DNA from: Plectonema cf. radiosum LEGE 06105 | GTDB taxonomy: Bacteria > Cyanobacteriota > Cyanobacteriia > Cyanobacteriales > Nostocaceae | Length of the DNA: 64,000 nt | NCBI RefSeq assembly: GCF_015207665.1 | Contig: NZ_JADEWL010000006.1 | Span: 52,364-116,363, forward strand | Direction of reading: 5' to 3' | Shown here: positions 27,633 through 38,084 of the stretch, in pieces | Layout: each line of letters opens with the position of its first letter | Position numbering within the stretch: the stretch's first letter is position 1 | Translations under genes and position numbers: made by a program | The notes under the pieces: model-generated | Databases searched by the model: none | What the model was told of the DNA's origin: nothing | What the model saw: the letters and a program-made list of their open reading frames with translations, nothing else

Positions 27633-29450
27633 CTACTCCATCAAAACCGATAACTGATCTTTTATTTTCTGCTTTAAAATAGATACAACTTCATCGATGG
27701 CAATTTCGTATGATTCGCTACTTTTGCGCTCCACAACTTCAACTTTACCCTCGGCGATCGCCCTTCCGGTGACAATCCGATAAGGAATACCAATCAAATC
27801 GGCATCTTTAAATTTAGCTCCCGCACGCTCGCTTCTATCGTCTAAAACAGTTTCAATTCCGGCTTGATTTAATTCTGTGTAAAGTTTTTCGGCAACTTCC
27901 ACTTGTTGAGCATCCTTAATGTTAGGAATTGTCACAATTGCATGATAAGGTGCAATCGCTACAGGCCAAATAATTCCGTCTTTGTCGTAGGATTGCTCTA
28001 CAGCAGCTTGAGCGATTCGCGAAACTCCCACACCATAACAACCCATTTCTAAAGGTTTATCCTTACCTTGTTCGGTAGTATAAGTCGCTCCCATGGCTTG
28101 GGAATATTTGCTACCTAATTGAAAAATATGTCCCACTTCAATCCCACGAGCCGATTTTAAGGTTTGCTCTGGATTGTGACAAGCGCGATCGCCAATTCTT
28201 GCTGTACGTATATCTACTACTATTTCTGGTAATTTAAAATGTTCCCCCCAATTAGCTCCTAGTACGTGATAACCGGATTCATTAGCACCAGTAACAAAGT
28301 TCTTTAAATCCACAGCTGTTTTATCTACCAAACGTAGAAACTTGGGATGAATCTGTTTTGAAGGTTTAATATAATCGTCGCCAATATCCGGTGCAATATA
28401 ACCCAAAGGTAAAGCCTTCGCCGTCCATTTTTCCTGAGCTTCTGGACTGGGTACCTCTAAAGCGATAATAGTATTTGCTTTGTAAGTTGAAGCTAGTTTA
28501 GTTAATTCATTATATAACTTAACTTCATTTACATCTTGGTCGCCTCGGATGCTTACCAAAATCAATACATTTGCACCATTATCATAAACTGCTTGATAAA
28601 GCACATTTTTGACAACTTGAGTAGGAGAACAATCGAGTATTTTACAAAGCTTCTCAATAGTCTCAGTATTGGGAGTTTCTCGTTTTTCGTAAGTTATAAA
28701 ATTAGAAGTTTCGGCATCGTCCGGTAAAGAAACCGCTTTTTCCACATTAGCAGCATAGTTGCCGTCATCGGTATAGAGGACTTGATCTTCCCCAGCTTCA
28801 GCTAAAACCATAAATTCCGTAGAACCAGCACCACCAATAGCCCCAGAATCCGCTTCCACAGCACGAAATTGTAAAGCACAACGCCGCAGCATATTGCTGT
28901 AGGCAGAGTACATATCCTGATAAGTTTTTTTCAAGCTTTCTTCATCAGTATGGAAAGAATAGCCATCCTTCATGATAAATTCTCTACTACGCATTAAACC
29001 GAAACGGGGACGAATTTCATCGCGGAATTTAGTTTGAATTTGGTAGAGATGAACTGGTAACTGACGGTAAGAGCGAATCGTATCCCGTGCAATTGTGGTG
29101 ATTACTTCCTCATGAGTGGGACCTAATGCCAAATTTTGTTCGCGACGGTCAACAAGGGAAAACATGATACCCTCAGCCTTAGTATAAGTATCCCAACGTC
29201 CCGACTCCTTCCATAACTCCGCAGGTTGTAATTGAGGCAAAAGACATTCCATTGCACCAGTAGCATTCATTTCCTCACGAACAATTTGGGAAATCTTTTG
29301 CAAAACCCGCCACATCAAAGGTAAATAAGCATATATACCGCTACCGATGCGACGAATATAACCAGCGCGGACAAGTAGCTTATGGCTGGGAATTTCAGCA
29401 TCCGCTGGGTCATCTCTAAGTGTAACGAATAACATTTGTGACAGTCGCAT
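27633..29450 (-). CDS. proS: Prolyl-tRNA synthetase (bacterial type, with editing domain)
   Basis: ProS charges tRNA-Pro. The 605-residue protein has class II motifs: motif 1 around [16 protein letters not shown], motif 2 with [20 protein letters not shown], and motif 3 [13 protein letters not shown] near residue 450. The YbaK-like editing insertion lies between (about 235-385), as in bacterial-type enzymes. The C-terminal anticodon-binding domain (about 475-570) starts with [10 protein letters not shown]. Length is a little over the E. coli enzyme. A complete, ordinary housekeeping gene. Confidence 0.97.
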   Translation of the reverse strand: MRLSQMLFVTLRDDPADAEIPSHKLLVRAGYIRRIGSGIYAYLPLMWRVLQKISQIVREEMNATGAMECLLPQLQPAELWKESGRWDTYTKAEGIMFSLVDRREQNLALGPTHEEVITTIARDTIRSYRQLPVHLYQIQTKFRDEIRPRFGLMRSREFIMKDGYSFHTDEESLKKTYQDMYSAYSNMLRRCALQFRAVEADSGAIGGAGSTEFMVLAEAGEDQVLYTDDGNYAANVEKAVSLPDDAETSNFITYEKRETPNTETIEKLCKILDCSPTQVVKNVLYQAVYDNGANVLILVSIRGDQDVNEVKLYNELTKLASTYKANTIIALEVPSPEAQEKWTAKALPLGYIAPDIGDDYIKPSKQIHPKFLRLVDKTAVDLKNFVTGANESGYHVLGANWGEHFKLPEIVVDIRTARIGDRACHNPEQTLKSARGIEVGHIFQLGSKYSQAMGATYTTEQGKDKPLEMGCYGVGVSRIAQAAVEQSYDKDGIIWPVAIAPYHAIVTIPNIKDAQQVEVAEKLYTELNQAGIETVLDDRSERAGAKFKDADLIGIPYRIVTGRAIAEGKVEVVERKSSESYEIAIDEVVSILKQKIKDQLSVLME

Positions 29451-29620
29451 TGTGTCTCCCCTTTACAGATTTAATAAATTTAATCATTTGTATTTGATAT
29501 ACTCAGCAAATATACTCAGGAAAGAGCTTTATTGTAAACCTAAGTGTTAAGCTGTTCCAAATAGAATTTGGACGGGTTTACCCATCTCCAAAAAATTAAT
29601 TACCAATTGTGAATTGTGAA

Positions 29621-29712
29621 TTGGTAATTATATTGACCCTTCTGGAGGGGGTTTGGGGGACGCAGCCGTCCCCCAATCGGAGGTTTGGGGGAGAATCCCC
29701 CAACGTCTTGGT
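29621..29712. repeat. GC-rich intergenic repeat
   Basis: CTGGAGGGGGTTTGGGGGAC, CGTCCCCCAA and GTTTGGGGGAGAATCCCCCAA form overlapping inverted repeats upstream of the acyltransferase gene. It contrasts with the AT-rich surroundings and resembles dispersed intergenic repeats of this group. Confidence 0.5.
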
Positions 29713-29834
29713 TTTTTTCAACACGATGAATTTATGATTGACAAATAAATAAACAGGCAAATTTCATTAAACCGTATTTGATTATAAATATTTTTATTCA
29801 TCAAATGAAATTATAAAACTAGGAGAAAATTACT

Positions 29835-31226
29835 TTGTCCCTCAGTATTAATCAAGCACAACCACCTCTAGAATTTATTTCTCCAGCGTTTAATCCTGCT
29901 GTTTTAAGAATTACCCAGTTGTTATTACCAGCTTGGATAAATTCGCGAACCATCATTAGTCAAATTGAAGCAGAAAATGTCCAAACTTTAGTAAAATTAA
30001 TCAATGAATTTCAGCAGAAAAAAATTCGTTTTTTAATTGCATTCCGTCATCCTCAAACAGAAGATCCTTTTGCACTAGCTTACTTGTTTTCTCATATCGT
30101 ACCGAAAATAGCGCGACAAGAAGGAATTCCGCTCAAGTATCCCGTTCACACCCATTTTATTTACGATCGAGGAATTCCCCTGTGGGCTGGTTCCTATGTT
30201 GGCTGGTTTTTCTCGCGTATGGGTGGTACACCGATATATCGAGGTAAAGCCGATTGGACGGGATTAAAGTCGGCAAGGAATTTGTTTGCAAACGGACATT
30301 TCCCCATGGCTGCGGCTCCGGAAGGGGCTACAAATGGACTGAGCGAGATAATCAGTCCTTTAGAGCCGGGAATCGCTCAATTAGGCTTTTGGTGTGCGGA
30401 AGATTTGCACAAAGCCAGACGCAGTGAGCAGGTTTTTATTTTACCAGTTGGGATTAAATATAGTTATACTAATCCGCCATGGGAGTCGATAGATAAATTA
30501 TTAAGCGAATTAGAAGCAGCAAGTGGTTTATCTGTAAATCAAAATGGATTTGATGCAGCCTTACCACAAGAAATACTTTATCCAAGGTTGATTGGTTTAG
30601 CAGTACATTTATTGTCGATTATGGAAGATTTTTACAAACGTTTTTACCATCATTCACCAGAATTAAATATACTAGAACCCGAAACCAGCGACGGGAATGA
30701 AGCTATCAAGTTACGGTTAAAAGCATTATTAGATAGTGCTTTAAAAGTGTCAGAAGATTACTTTTATTTACAGCCCAAAGGTAATTTTAACGACCGCTGT
30801 CGGAGAGTAGAACAAGCGGGTTGGAATTATATTTTTCGAGAAGAGTTGAAGGATGTTAAAGCATTATCTATTATCGAAAAAAGATTAGCTGATAGAGTTG
30901 CTGAAGAAGCGAATTTAAGAATGTGGCATATGCGTTTGGTGGAAAATTTTGTTGCTGTAACGGGTAAATATGTAAGGGAGAAACCAACAGCAGAAAGATT
31001 CGCGGAAACGACTTTGCTTATATGGGATATGGTAGCTCGAATTAAAGGTAGTAATCCGTTCAAACGTCCGAAGTTGGGTAAACAAAAAGTGAGAATTACT
31101 ATTGGAGAACCGTTGTCTATTTCTGATAGATTTGAGGATTATCAAGCTAGTCGGAAAAATGCCAGAATTGCGGTTGGGGATTTTACGAGGGATTTGCAAA
31201 AAGCGATGGAACAATTAACAATTTGA
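29835..31226 (+). CDS. 1-acyl-sn-glycerol-3-phosphate acyltransferase family protein
   Basis: A 463-residue PlsC-domain protein. The start is a TTG at 29835, supported by AGGAGA at 29821-29826. The acyltransferase motif I is AFRHPQTEDP (His-x4-Asp, about residues 70-79), and block III appears as AAPEGATNG, a variant of the usual FPEGTRS. It is about twice the size of a minimal PlsC. The extra C-terminal half (about 250-463) is helical, with no recognised domain. It probably acylates a lipid at the membrane; whether lysophosphatidic acid is the substrate is open because of the variant block III. Confidence 0.82.
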   Translation: MSLSINQAQPPLEFISPAFNPAVLRITQLLLPAWINSRTIISQIEAENVQTLVKLINEFQQKKIRFLIAFRHPQTEDPFALAYLFSHIVPKIARQEGIPLKYPVHTHFIYDRGIPLWAGSYVGWFFSRMGGTPIYRGKADWTGLKSARNLFANGHFPMAAAPEGATNGLSEIISPLEPGIAQLGFWCAEDLHKARRSEQVFILPVGIKYSYTNPPWESIDKLLSELEAASGLSVNQNGFDAALPQEILYPRLIGLAVHLLSIMEDFYKRFYHHSPELNILEPETSDGNEAIKLRLKALLDSALKVSEDYFYLQPKGNFNDRCRRVEQAGWNYIFREELKDVKALSIIEKRLADRVAEEANLRMWHMRLVENFVAVTGKYVREKPTAERFAETTLLIWDMVARIKGSNPFKRPKLGKQKVRITIGEPLSISDRFEDYQASRKNARIAVGDFTRDLQKAMEQLTI

Positions 31227-31376
31227 AAATTATGATTTCTTTTCCCCGCAAAAAAAATAATTCCATATCATAAAAAATTATACATTGACTGAGATGACAG
31301 ATGAATTAAATATATAACTAGCATTTCTAAGATAAAACCGTTAAATTGTAGTCAAAATAACTTTATGTAAAAATAT

Positions 31377-31988
31377 ATGGCGGAAATTGTTAAATCTATA
31401 GGGCTGTTGCTCGTTCTTCTTAACCCGTTCCTAGTCATCATTTACCTTGTCGATGTGTTAGAGAAACTGGACAAAAGGCAGTTCACTAATGTCTTAATTC
31501 GGGCTGGAATGATTGCAAGTGCAGTCTTCTGCTGTTTTGCCATTCTTGGGGATCTCGTATTCTCCTATGTTGTACAAGCAGAGTTTGCATCTTTTCAAAT
31601 CTTCGGGGGTCTTGTTTTTCTGCTGATCGGATTACAGTTTGTTTTTCGCGGTCCGACAGCAATTGAAATGCTTAGAGGAGAATCAGAACACCTCGCTGGT
31701 GCGATCGCGATGCCCATTCTTATTGGACCAGGTACGATCGGAGCCAGCATTGTTATTGGCAGAAGACACGATGCTCTTACCGCTTGTACCGTTGTGCTGA
31801 CAGCAGTGGTTATCTTCGTTGCGGTTGTACTGGTTCTCAAATCGGCGCACGATTTTGTGCGTCCGCGACAAGCACGACTGATTGACAGGTATATCGAGAT
31901 TGCCGGACGTATCATGGCATTGTTTGTTGGAACTGTGTCTATTGAAATGATCGCGCAGGGCATCCGGACATGGGTAAATAAGTTCTAA
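31377..31988 (+). CDS. MarC family (UPF0056) integral membrane protein
   Basis: A 203-residue protein with six hydrophobic helices and family hallmarks: LLVLLNPFLVIIYLVDVLE near the N terminus (the N-P pair in helix 1), FQIFGGLVFLLIGLQFV, and AMPILIGPGTIGASIV in the middle. MarC proteins have no agreed function despite the antibiotic-resistance name. Codon and base usage look more GC-rich than the neighbours, and the gene borders an accessory region, so lateral acquisition is possible. Confidence 0.88.
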   Translation: MAEIVKSIGLLLVLLNPFLVIIYLVDVLEKLDKRQFTNVLIRAGMIASAVFCCFAILGDLVFSYVVQAEFASFQIFGGLVFLLIGLQFVFRGPTAIEMLRGESEHLAGAIAMPILIGPGTIGASIVIGRRHDALTACTVVLTAVVIFVAVVLVLKSAHDFVRPRQARLIDRYIEIAGRIMALFVGTVSIEMIAQGIRTWVNKF

Positions 31989-32210
31989 TGGGCAATGCAG
32001 AATTTCAGATCATTAAAGGCACATGAATTATATTTGTGGTTGACAAAGGGAATAAATGTGACTCTTTCCCAACATCAATGTTTTGATTTTTATCAAATTA
32101 ATTAGGGTTTGCTGAAAAAGTAAGAAAAAAGCAGCTTGGAGAATCTTTTTGGTGCGGTTCATCGCAAGATTTTCGGTTTTTCGGAATGTCTAATTAATGA
32201 AGGCACAACT

Positions 32211-32397
32211 ACTTATAGCTTTCGTACAGTTTATTGACGAGCGTTTCAAATCTAGCAGTCAATTGGGTAAATTGAGAACATTTGCAATGACAATTCGAGG
32301 AGTCACAAATCCCGGTAACGGTAAATAAGCTGAACTTGATGCAAGAATGGCTGCTGATGTCACCGAAATTATTCGTAGAGTAGTGACTGAGGAAATT
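32211..32397 (+). pseudogene. Fragment of a peptidoglycan-binding serine hydrolase-like gene
   Basis: The stretch matches, base for base over most of its length, the last 190 bases of the intact gene at 51559-52974. It keeps that gene's reading frame (VQFIDERFKSSSQLGK, TIRGVTNPGNGK), but TGG has become TAA in GGTAAATAAGCTGAA and the normal stop is lost. No upstream part of the gene is present. It is a scrap left by duplication or recombination, immediately before the STAND gene. Confidence 0.85.
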
Positions 32398-32980
32398 TGC
32401 TCTTGTAAAGTTTCCTTACTAATATTCTTTAAAATTGCATAAGTTCATTTTACTTCCACCCATATTATTTTAGGGGAAAAATATAAAAAAATCTTATTTA
32501 AAGTATCTACCTTAAGATAGATTTATTCTTTTGAATCTCTCTTGGTATCTTTTGATAAAGAATAACAATTTTATAAAATAAATAATTATGATTCTTGATT
32601 TATGGAAAGTATAATAATTGCTTGAATAACTACTAGGGGAGCATCCCAATTTTGCAAATTGATCGAAATTTTAGTTGTTATTGCGAATGAAGCGAAGCGT
32701 AATGAAGCAATCGCAAAGTATAGTTGTTGTGATTGCTTCGCTCCATTTCATTCCGCTCGCAATGACAAATTATATTTTTACACATTTGGGATGCTGCCAA
32801 CTACTAGGAATTCAAAAAGCCGTTCCATAACAACCAGATGAACAATAATTAAAATGTTAAAATTTGAATTTTTCAAGCTAACGCAGAAATTTAGATACTT
32901 GATTTTTGCATATTTTCATTGATTTTTTTTAATGATAAATATCTGATTTTCTCCTTAGAAATGCATCTACTCCGTTTTCG
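32398..32980. other. Intergenic region with an imperfect inverted repeat
   Basis: AT-rich DNA before the STAND gene. Near 32690-32770, AAGCGAAGCGTAATGAAGCAATCGC and TGCTTCGCTCCATTTCATTCCGCTC face each other (each quoted in part) and make a long hairpin of the dispersed GAAGCAATC/GATTGCTTC type, also seen at 53235-53385. No gene seen. Confidence 0.45.
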
Positions 32981-35900
32981 GTGACTTTGATGAAAAAAAC
33001 AAGCAGACGGAATCGGGGTGTAATCCTCACCCTCAAAGGCTGGGATAAACTTCAATCTGCAAAATTTACAGCCGAGTTAGATGATAACGGTGGAAATAAT
33101 TTTACCTTAGAAGAACTCAGCGATCGCACTTGCTTAGCTCTCCACACTATCTCGAAAATTTTGGGACGATGCGAAGCAGTAGATCGGAGTTCGTTACAAT
33201 CTACCTTCGCTACATTTAAGTTAGAACTAGAAAAAAGCGATTACACTCAGCCAAGTCTTGCTACTGAGGAACTAGAAGCTCGAAAAGAAAACCCGCAGTT
33301 TGACTGGGGAGAAGCACCCGATATATCTGTATTTTATGGTCGCAGTGAAGAATTATTGCAGCTACGACAATGGGTGTTAGAAGAACGTTGTCGTTTAGTT
33401 GGACTGCTGGGAATTGGTGGTATTGGCAAAAGCACTTTAGCAGTGAAGTTGGGGCTACAAATTCAAAGCGAATTTGAGCTAGTGGTTTGGAGAAGCCTGC
33501 AAAATGCACCACCAGTAGAGGAGCAATTAACCAACATCCTACAATTTTTACTGTGGGCGCTGCGAAAAGAGATGGTAATCCCCGAAAGTTTTGATGATAA
33601 ATTATCAAAGCTGATGGAATGTCTGGCAAATCATCGCTGTCTACTTATTTTGGACAACGTTGAGACAATTTTAACTAGTAATGGTCAAACGGGTCAATGT
33701 CGCCCTGGATACGAGGGTTACGGTCAATTATTCAAGTATTTTGGCGAAGTACCCCATCAAAGTTGTGTTTTGATTACTTCTAGGGAAAAGCCCAGAGAAT
33801 TCATACCCTTAGAAGGAGAGAAAACAGGCGTAAAATCTCTGCTATTAAAGGGATTAGACCCTATTGAGGGACAACAGTTATTTGAGCAAAAAGGACAATT
33901 TACGGGTACAGAACGAGAATGGCAAGTACTAGTCGAGCATTATGGTGGCAATCCCTTAGCGCTCAAGGTAGTAGCAGCCGGAACCCAAGAGCTTTTCAAT
34001 GGTAAGATTGCTCCTGTTTTAGAGTATATGGAACAAGGAATACTAATTTTTGAGGACATTGGCGACTTGTTGTCATGTCAGTTCCAGCGTTTGTCACCAG
34101 TAGAAGCGGAAGTAATGTATTGGCTGGCAATTAATCGAGAGCCAGTATCCCTTGCCGAGTTAGCTGCTGATTTAGTCACATCTGCTTCTAAACGTCTCGT
34201 ACCTTCAGCAATTAAATCTCTATTGCAACGCTCATTAATTGAAAAAAGCGGTGAGTATTTCTTTCTACAACCAGTCGTGATGGAATATACGACACAGCGA
34301 TTGGTTGAACAAGTTTGTCAAGAATTAGGAGAAAAATCTGTTTCTGTACGCTTGTTTCAAAGCCATGCTTTGATTAAGGCAACGGCTAAAGACTACATCC
34401 GAGAAACACAAAAACAATTAATTGTGCAACCCTTACTTGAGCAATTGTTGTTAAAGATGGGCAGTCAACAAAAGCTGGTAATTTTGTTGCAGGATGTATT
34501 AGAGCAGCAAAGACATCAAGCTGCAATATTAACTGGGTATGCTGCGGGCAATATTCTCAACTTGTTAGTACATTTGCAATTAAATTTACAGGGGTATGAC
34601 TTCTCAAATTTGACCATTAGGCAAGCAGATTTACAGTGTGTAAATTTAGGTGGAGTTAATTTCCAAAATACTGCTTTTGATCAGTCTGTATTTGCGGAAA
34701 ATTTAAGTAGTGTGAGGTCAATAGCATTTAGTCCAGATGGCAAATTATTAGCCATAGATAATATTGATGGACACATTTACTTACGTCGCAGGTCGGATTA
34801 TCAACTTCTTTTAACACTTCCAGGGCATCATAGTTCTATATCTACTGTTACTTTCAGTCCTCATAGCAGTATTTTGGCAAGTAGTAGTAGTGATGATCAT
34901 ACTGTTCAATTGTGGGATGCTCAAACAGGTAACAGCTTAAAAGTGTTACAAGGCCACACCGCACCGATTTGGTCAATAGCTTGGCATCCTGATGGTCAAA
35001 TTCTAGCGAGTGGTAGTGATGATCAAACTATTCGCTTGTGGGATGTTAACACAGGCAACTGCGTCAGCATATTTCCAGATCACACCCATGCTGTATCGGC
35101 AGTTAGCTTTAGTCCAGATGGTTCCACCTTGGCAAGTGGCAGTCTTGACTCCTCCATTCGGTTATGGGAGGTCAGCAACGGTCAGTGTCGTCAAGTGTTA
35201 CACGGTCACACTGGTTGGATCAGCTCTTTGAGCTTCAGCCTAGATGGTTCCATCTTGGCAAGTGGTAGTCAAGACTCCTCAATTCGGTTGTGGGATCAAA
35301 AAACAGGCAAATGCTTAAGGGTTTTAGAGTGTCACACTGGTATAATCTGGTCGATAGCATGGAGTCCTGATGGTCGTAAGATCACAAGTGGGAACGATTC
35401 TGAGTTTTCTATTCGATTATGGGATGTACAACTTGGTGGGTGTCTGAAAGTTTTGCAGGGACACACAAGTGCAATTTATTCGGTGGCTTGGAATCGAGAT
35501 GGTTTAACTCTAGCCAGTGGCAGTCACGACTCTAGTGTACGATTTTGGGATGTCAAGCTCGGTAAATGTTTCAAGGTATTACAGGGGCAATGTAACTCAG
35601 TACGCTCAGTAGCTTGGAGTTCAGATGGTTTAACTTTTGCCAGTGGTAGTGATGACTCAAATGTGAGGTTGTGGAATTTTTATAATGGTGAGTTACTTAA
35701 GAAGTTTCAAGGGCATCACCGTGGAATAATGGGACTCTCCTATGCACCCACAAGCTCCGTTAACAGTCAAGACTTACAACTCCTGGCAAGTGGCGGTTCA
35801 GATGCTACAGTCCGGTTATGGAATATCCAGACAGGTGAAGCTTTAAGAGTGTTGCGTGGTCACACTAATCGAGTCTGGGATGTATCTTGGAGTCCAGATG

Positions 35901-36619
35901 GTCGCAAGATCGCAAGTGGTAGTCATGACTGTACAGTGAGGTTGTGGGATGTTGCGACAGGTAAAACCTTAAAAGTATTACAAGGTCATGTTAATTGGGT
36001 GAGTGCAGTAAGTTATGCACCCAGAGCGGATTTAAGTAATAATGCGGAGGTAATGCTTTTAGCAAGTTGCAGTTTTGACGGTTCAATTCGCTTATGGAAT
36101 TCCCTGACAGGTACTTGTCTCAAAGTTTTACGTTATGGTGTAAATCATGTATTATTGGCACTCAGTTTCTCCCCAAATAATCGGACTTTGGCAAGTGGCA
36201 GTGATGACGGCTGCATTTATTTGTGGGATGTGCCGCAAGGTGAATGCTGCTTAGTATTGCGCGGTCACACCCATCGCGTCTGGTCTGTAGCTTGGAGTTT
36301 AGATGGTCAACTTTTAGCAAGTGGCTCTCAAGACGGCACGGTGAGGTTGTGGGATGGAAAACTCAGTACTTGTCTGAAAGTATTACAGGGACATACAAAT
36401 GAAGTATGGTCTGTAGCCTGGAGTCCACACAATCACACATTATTAAGTAGTAGCCTTGATGAGACGATAAGATTTTGGGATATTAATACAGGAGAGTGTA
36501 CAAAAATATTGAGAAGTGATCGCCTCTATGAAAGCATGAATATTTCAGGTGTGACTGGGTTAACAGCAGCGCAGCGATCGGCTCTTTTGGCTTTGGGGGC
36601 TGTGGAAGGTATTAGTTAA
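32981..36619 (+). CDS. STAND NTPase with NB-ARC domain and 14 WD40 repeats
   Basis: A 1212-residue signalling ATPase. Residues 1-90 form a helical, HTH-like N-terminal domain ([33 protein letters not shown]). The NB-ARC core (about 110-450) has the P-loop [17 protein letters not shown], Walker [13 protein letters not shown], sensor VLITSREKP and [11 protein letters not shown]. Helical repeats and a short pentapeptide stretch ([19 protein letters not shown]) lead into 14 WD40 repeats (about 578-1175), enough for two seven-bladed propellers. The tail [19 protein letters not shown] is a family signature. STAND proteins oligomerise on ligand binding to trigger an effector, often in immunity or cell death. 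The ligand and effector are unknown. Two small genes follow within 600 bases. Confidence 0.93.
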   Translation: MTLMKKTSRRNRGVILTLKGWDKLQSAKFTAELDDNGGNNFTLEELSDRTCLALHTISKILGRCEAVDRSSLQSTFATFKLELEKSDYTQPSLATEELEARKENPQFDWGEAPDISVFYGRSEELLQLRQWVLEERCRLVGLLGIGGIGKSTLAVKLGLQIQSEFELVVWRSLQNAPPVEEQLTNILQFLLWALRKEMVIPESFDDKLSKLMECLANHRCLLILDNVETILTSNGQTGQCRPGYEGYGQLFKYFGEVPHQSCVLITSREKPREFIPLEGEKTGVKSLLLKGLDPIEGQQLFEQKGQFTGTEREWQVLVEHYGGNPLALKVVAAGTQELFNGKIAPVLEYMEQGILIFEDIGDLLSCQFQRLSPVEAEVMYWLAINREPVSLAELAADLVTSASKRLVPSAIKSLLQRSLIEKSGEYFFLQPVVMEYTTQRLVEQVCQELGEKSVSVRLFQSHALIKATAKDYIRETQKQLIVQPLLEQLLLKMGSQQKLVILLQDVLEQQRHQAAILTGYAAGNILNLLVHLQLNLQGYDFSNLTIRQADLQCVNLGGVNFQNTAFDQSVFAENLSSVRSIAFSPDGKLLAIDNIDGHIYLRRRSDYQLLLTLPGHHSSISTVTFSPHSSILASSSSDDHTVQLWDAQTGNSLKVLQGHTAPIWSIAWHPDGQILASGSDDQTIRLWDVNTGNCVSIFPDHTHAVSAVSFSPDGSTLASGSLDSSIRLWEVSNGQCRQVLHGHTGWISSLSFSLDGSILASGSQDSSIRLWDQKTGKCLRVLECHTGIIWSIAWSPDGRKITSGNDSEFSIRLWDVQLGGCLKVLQGHTSAIYSVAWNRDGLTLASGSHDSSVRFWDVKLGKCFKVLQGQCNSVRSVAWSSDGLTFASGSDDSNVRLWNFYNGELLKKFQGHHRGIMGLSYAPTSSVNSQDLQLLASGGSDATVRLWNIQTGEALRVLRGHTNRVWDVSWSPDGRKIASGSHDCTVRLWDVATGKTLKVLQGHVNWVSAVSYAPRADLSNNAEVMLLASCSFDGSIRLWNSLTGTCLKVLRYGVNHVLLALSFSPNNRTLASGSDDGCIYLWDVPQGECCLVLRGHTHRVWSVAWSLDGQLLASGSQDGTVRLWDGKLSTCLKVLQGHTNEVWSVAWSPHNHTLLSSSLDETIRFWDINTGECTKILRSDRLYESMNISGVTGLTAAQRSALLALGAVEGIS

Positions 36620-36690
36620 ATTTCATATCTAAACCAGTTTTAGGTAAAGAAAAAACTGTACTGGAAATTTGAAAGTTTAATATTGGTTAA

Positions 36691-37134
36691 ATGACAAAAC
36701 TTTACTACCGAGGAATGGCTGAGAAAGACGGAAAATCGAAAATAGGGCGTAGCGCTCGTTTATTAGGAGTTAGACTCGGTATTGATATCGATGTTGAACA
36801 ACTTCCTAGAGATTGGTTGGACGAGCAAGGGTATTTGTTAGCAGAACCACAGCGCAATAATTCAGGCAACATTGTTACTGTTGGAATTAGAAACAATAAA
36901 GGTATGTCTGTTTCTCTTTCAATAGAAAGTTTACCAGCATTTCGTAGACCTGCTATTTTTGGAGGAACTGGACTCGACCCTTTGTGGCAAATAGAATCTA
37001 GTAAAATTACTGGAGAACTTCAAGCGGTTCAAAATAGTCCTACCCATGTCAGTATACTACCAATGACTACAATGTTATTAGAAAAATATGAAGCTGCACT
37101 TGCGAATACAAGGGATTATTGGGAAAGAGTTTGA
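36691..37134 (+). CDS. Unknown protein, possible Tse2-like toxin fold
   Basis: A 147-residue protein of no firmly recognised family. It starts LYYRGMAEKDGK, then KIGRSARLLGVRLG, KGMSVSLSIESLPAFRRP in the middle, and ends THVSILPMTTMLLEKYEAALANTRDYWERV read in two parts. The order L-Y-R-x-M, G-R/G-V-R, G-M/G-T-S-V, then T-H-x-x-I-x-P before a C-terminal helix, resembles Tse2-like ADP-ribosyltransferase-type toxins from memory only. It starts 71 bases after the STAND gene and 32 before the next gene, so it could be a toxin or effector of that locus. The function is not established. Confidence 0.6.
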   Translation: MTKLYYRGMAEKDGKSKIGRSARLLGVRLGIDIDVEQLPRDWLDEQGYLLAEPQRNNSGNIVTVGIRNNKGMSVSLSIESLPAFRRPAIFGGTGLDPLWQIESSKITGELQAVQNSPTHVSILPMTTMLLEKYEAALANTRDYWERV

Positions 37135-37166
37135 TCGGCTAAATTATAATTATTAGGAGGTAGATT

Positions 37167-37694
37167 ATGGCAACTATATTTAGCTTATCAGTTGAATGTG
37201 GTGCTGATGAGGCTAGCGCAAAGGAATTTTCCCGACATTTTGATAACATAGAATGGGTTCTTGCTAATGGTCAACGTTCACAATTGATTGTTAATCTTTT
37301 CCAGGATATAGAAGAAAATTGGTGGTGTCGAATTGTTCCGAGTGGAATTAGTTCTTTGGGTATTGATACTCCAGAGACAGCGTTTATGATGACAGAGTTA
37401 GGTCTCATGCTTTATCAACGTCTAAAATCTGCTCCAAGTTTTCGCTATGCTTTGGTAGGTATAGAAGTAGATGAATTTAGAACTTATAGTGAATTAATTG
37501 AAAACCCCTCTGAGCTAAATTTTCCAGGATTAGTTATAGCCGAAAACATTTGGCAGGAGCTTGGCTCATCAAGGATGTTTAGAGCCTTTAGTTTAGGCTA
37601 TGTTTGGAAAACTTATGAGGGTGAAGTTTATAAACCATTAATAACATCATTAGATTTAAAAAATAAGCTTCATGAATTACTAATTTTGCAATAG
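37167..37694 (+). CDS. Hypothetical protein, possible partner of the preceding gene
   Basis: A 175-residue soluble acidic protein with no recognised family. A ribosome site AGGAGG lies 8 bases before the ATG. The sequence alternates strands and helices (ENWWCRIVPSGISSLGID, TAFMMTELGLMLYQRL) and has no membrane segment. Placed 32 bases after the 147-residue gene on the same strand, it could be the immunity or antitoxin partner, but this is inference from position. Confidence 0.65.
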   Translation: MATIFSLSVECGADEASAKEFSRHFDNIEWVLANGQRSQLIVNLFQDIEENWWCRIVPSGISSLGIDTPETAFMMTELGLMLYQRLKSAPSFRYALVGIEVDEFRTYSELIENPSELNFPGLVIAENIWQELGSSRMFRAFSLGYVWKTYEGEVYKPLITSLDLKNKLHELLILQ

Positions 37695-37740
37695 TATCAG
37701 TAGGAACTTTTGACCCATTCACCTAGGATTTTTATGACAT

Positions 37741-37990
37741 GGTAATATCTTGGTTAATATTAGTCAAGATGAAGTGATAAAGCTTTGGGATGTAGAAACA
37801 GGTGAATGGTTTAAAACCCTGAAAGTTGATCGCCTTTATGAAGGGATGAACCTGACGGGGGTGAGTGGGTTAACAACAGCGCAGCGATGTCTACGACGGG
37901 CTATGTATGCCTACGGCTCTTTTGGCTTTGGGGGCGGTGGGATGGTGTGGGGTAGGTTTTTAGATGGGGGCGATCGCTTTTTTGAGATAG
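37741..37990 (+). pseudogene. Detached tail of a WD40-STAND gene with a short insertion
   Basis: The translation [20 protein letters not shown] and then [17 protein letters not shown] repeats the final blade and signature tail of the 1212-residue protein. There is no start or upstream part. After GCAGCGAT a 25-base piece, GTCTACGACG...GCCTA (37889-37913), interrupts it, and then CGGCTCTTTTGGCTTTGGGG continues as in the intact gene. The insert matches the small repeat at 41939, 41993 and 42821. It is a remnant of a second STAND gene or of the same gene, cut by cassette exchange. Confidence 0.8.
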
Positions 37991-38084
37991 GTGGTAAGGG
38001 GGCGATCATCTACTTTAAATTTATTATCAGAAGTGCGATTGCGCGTAGTTAAAGTGAGATGCGATCGCCTTAAAAATTAAAACA

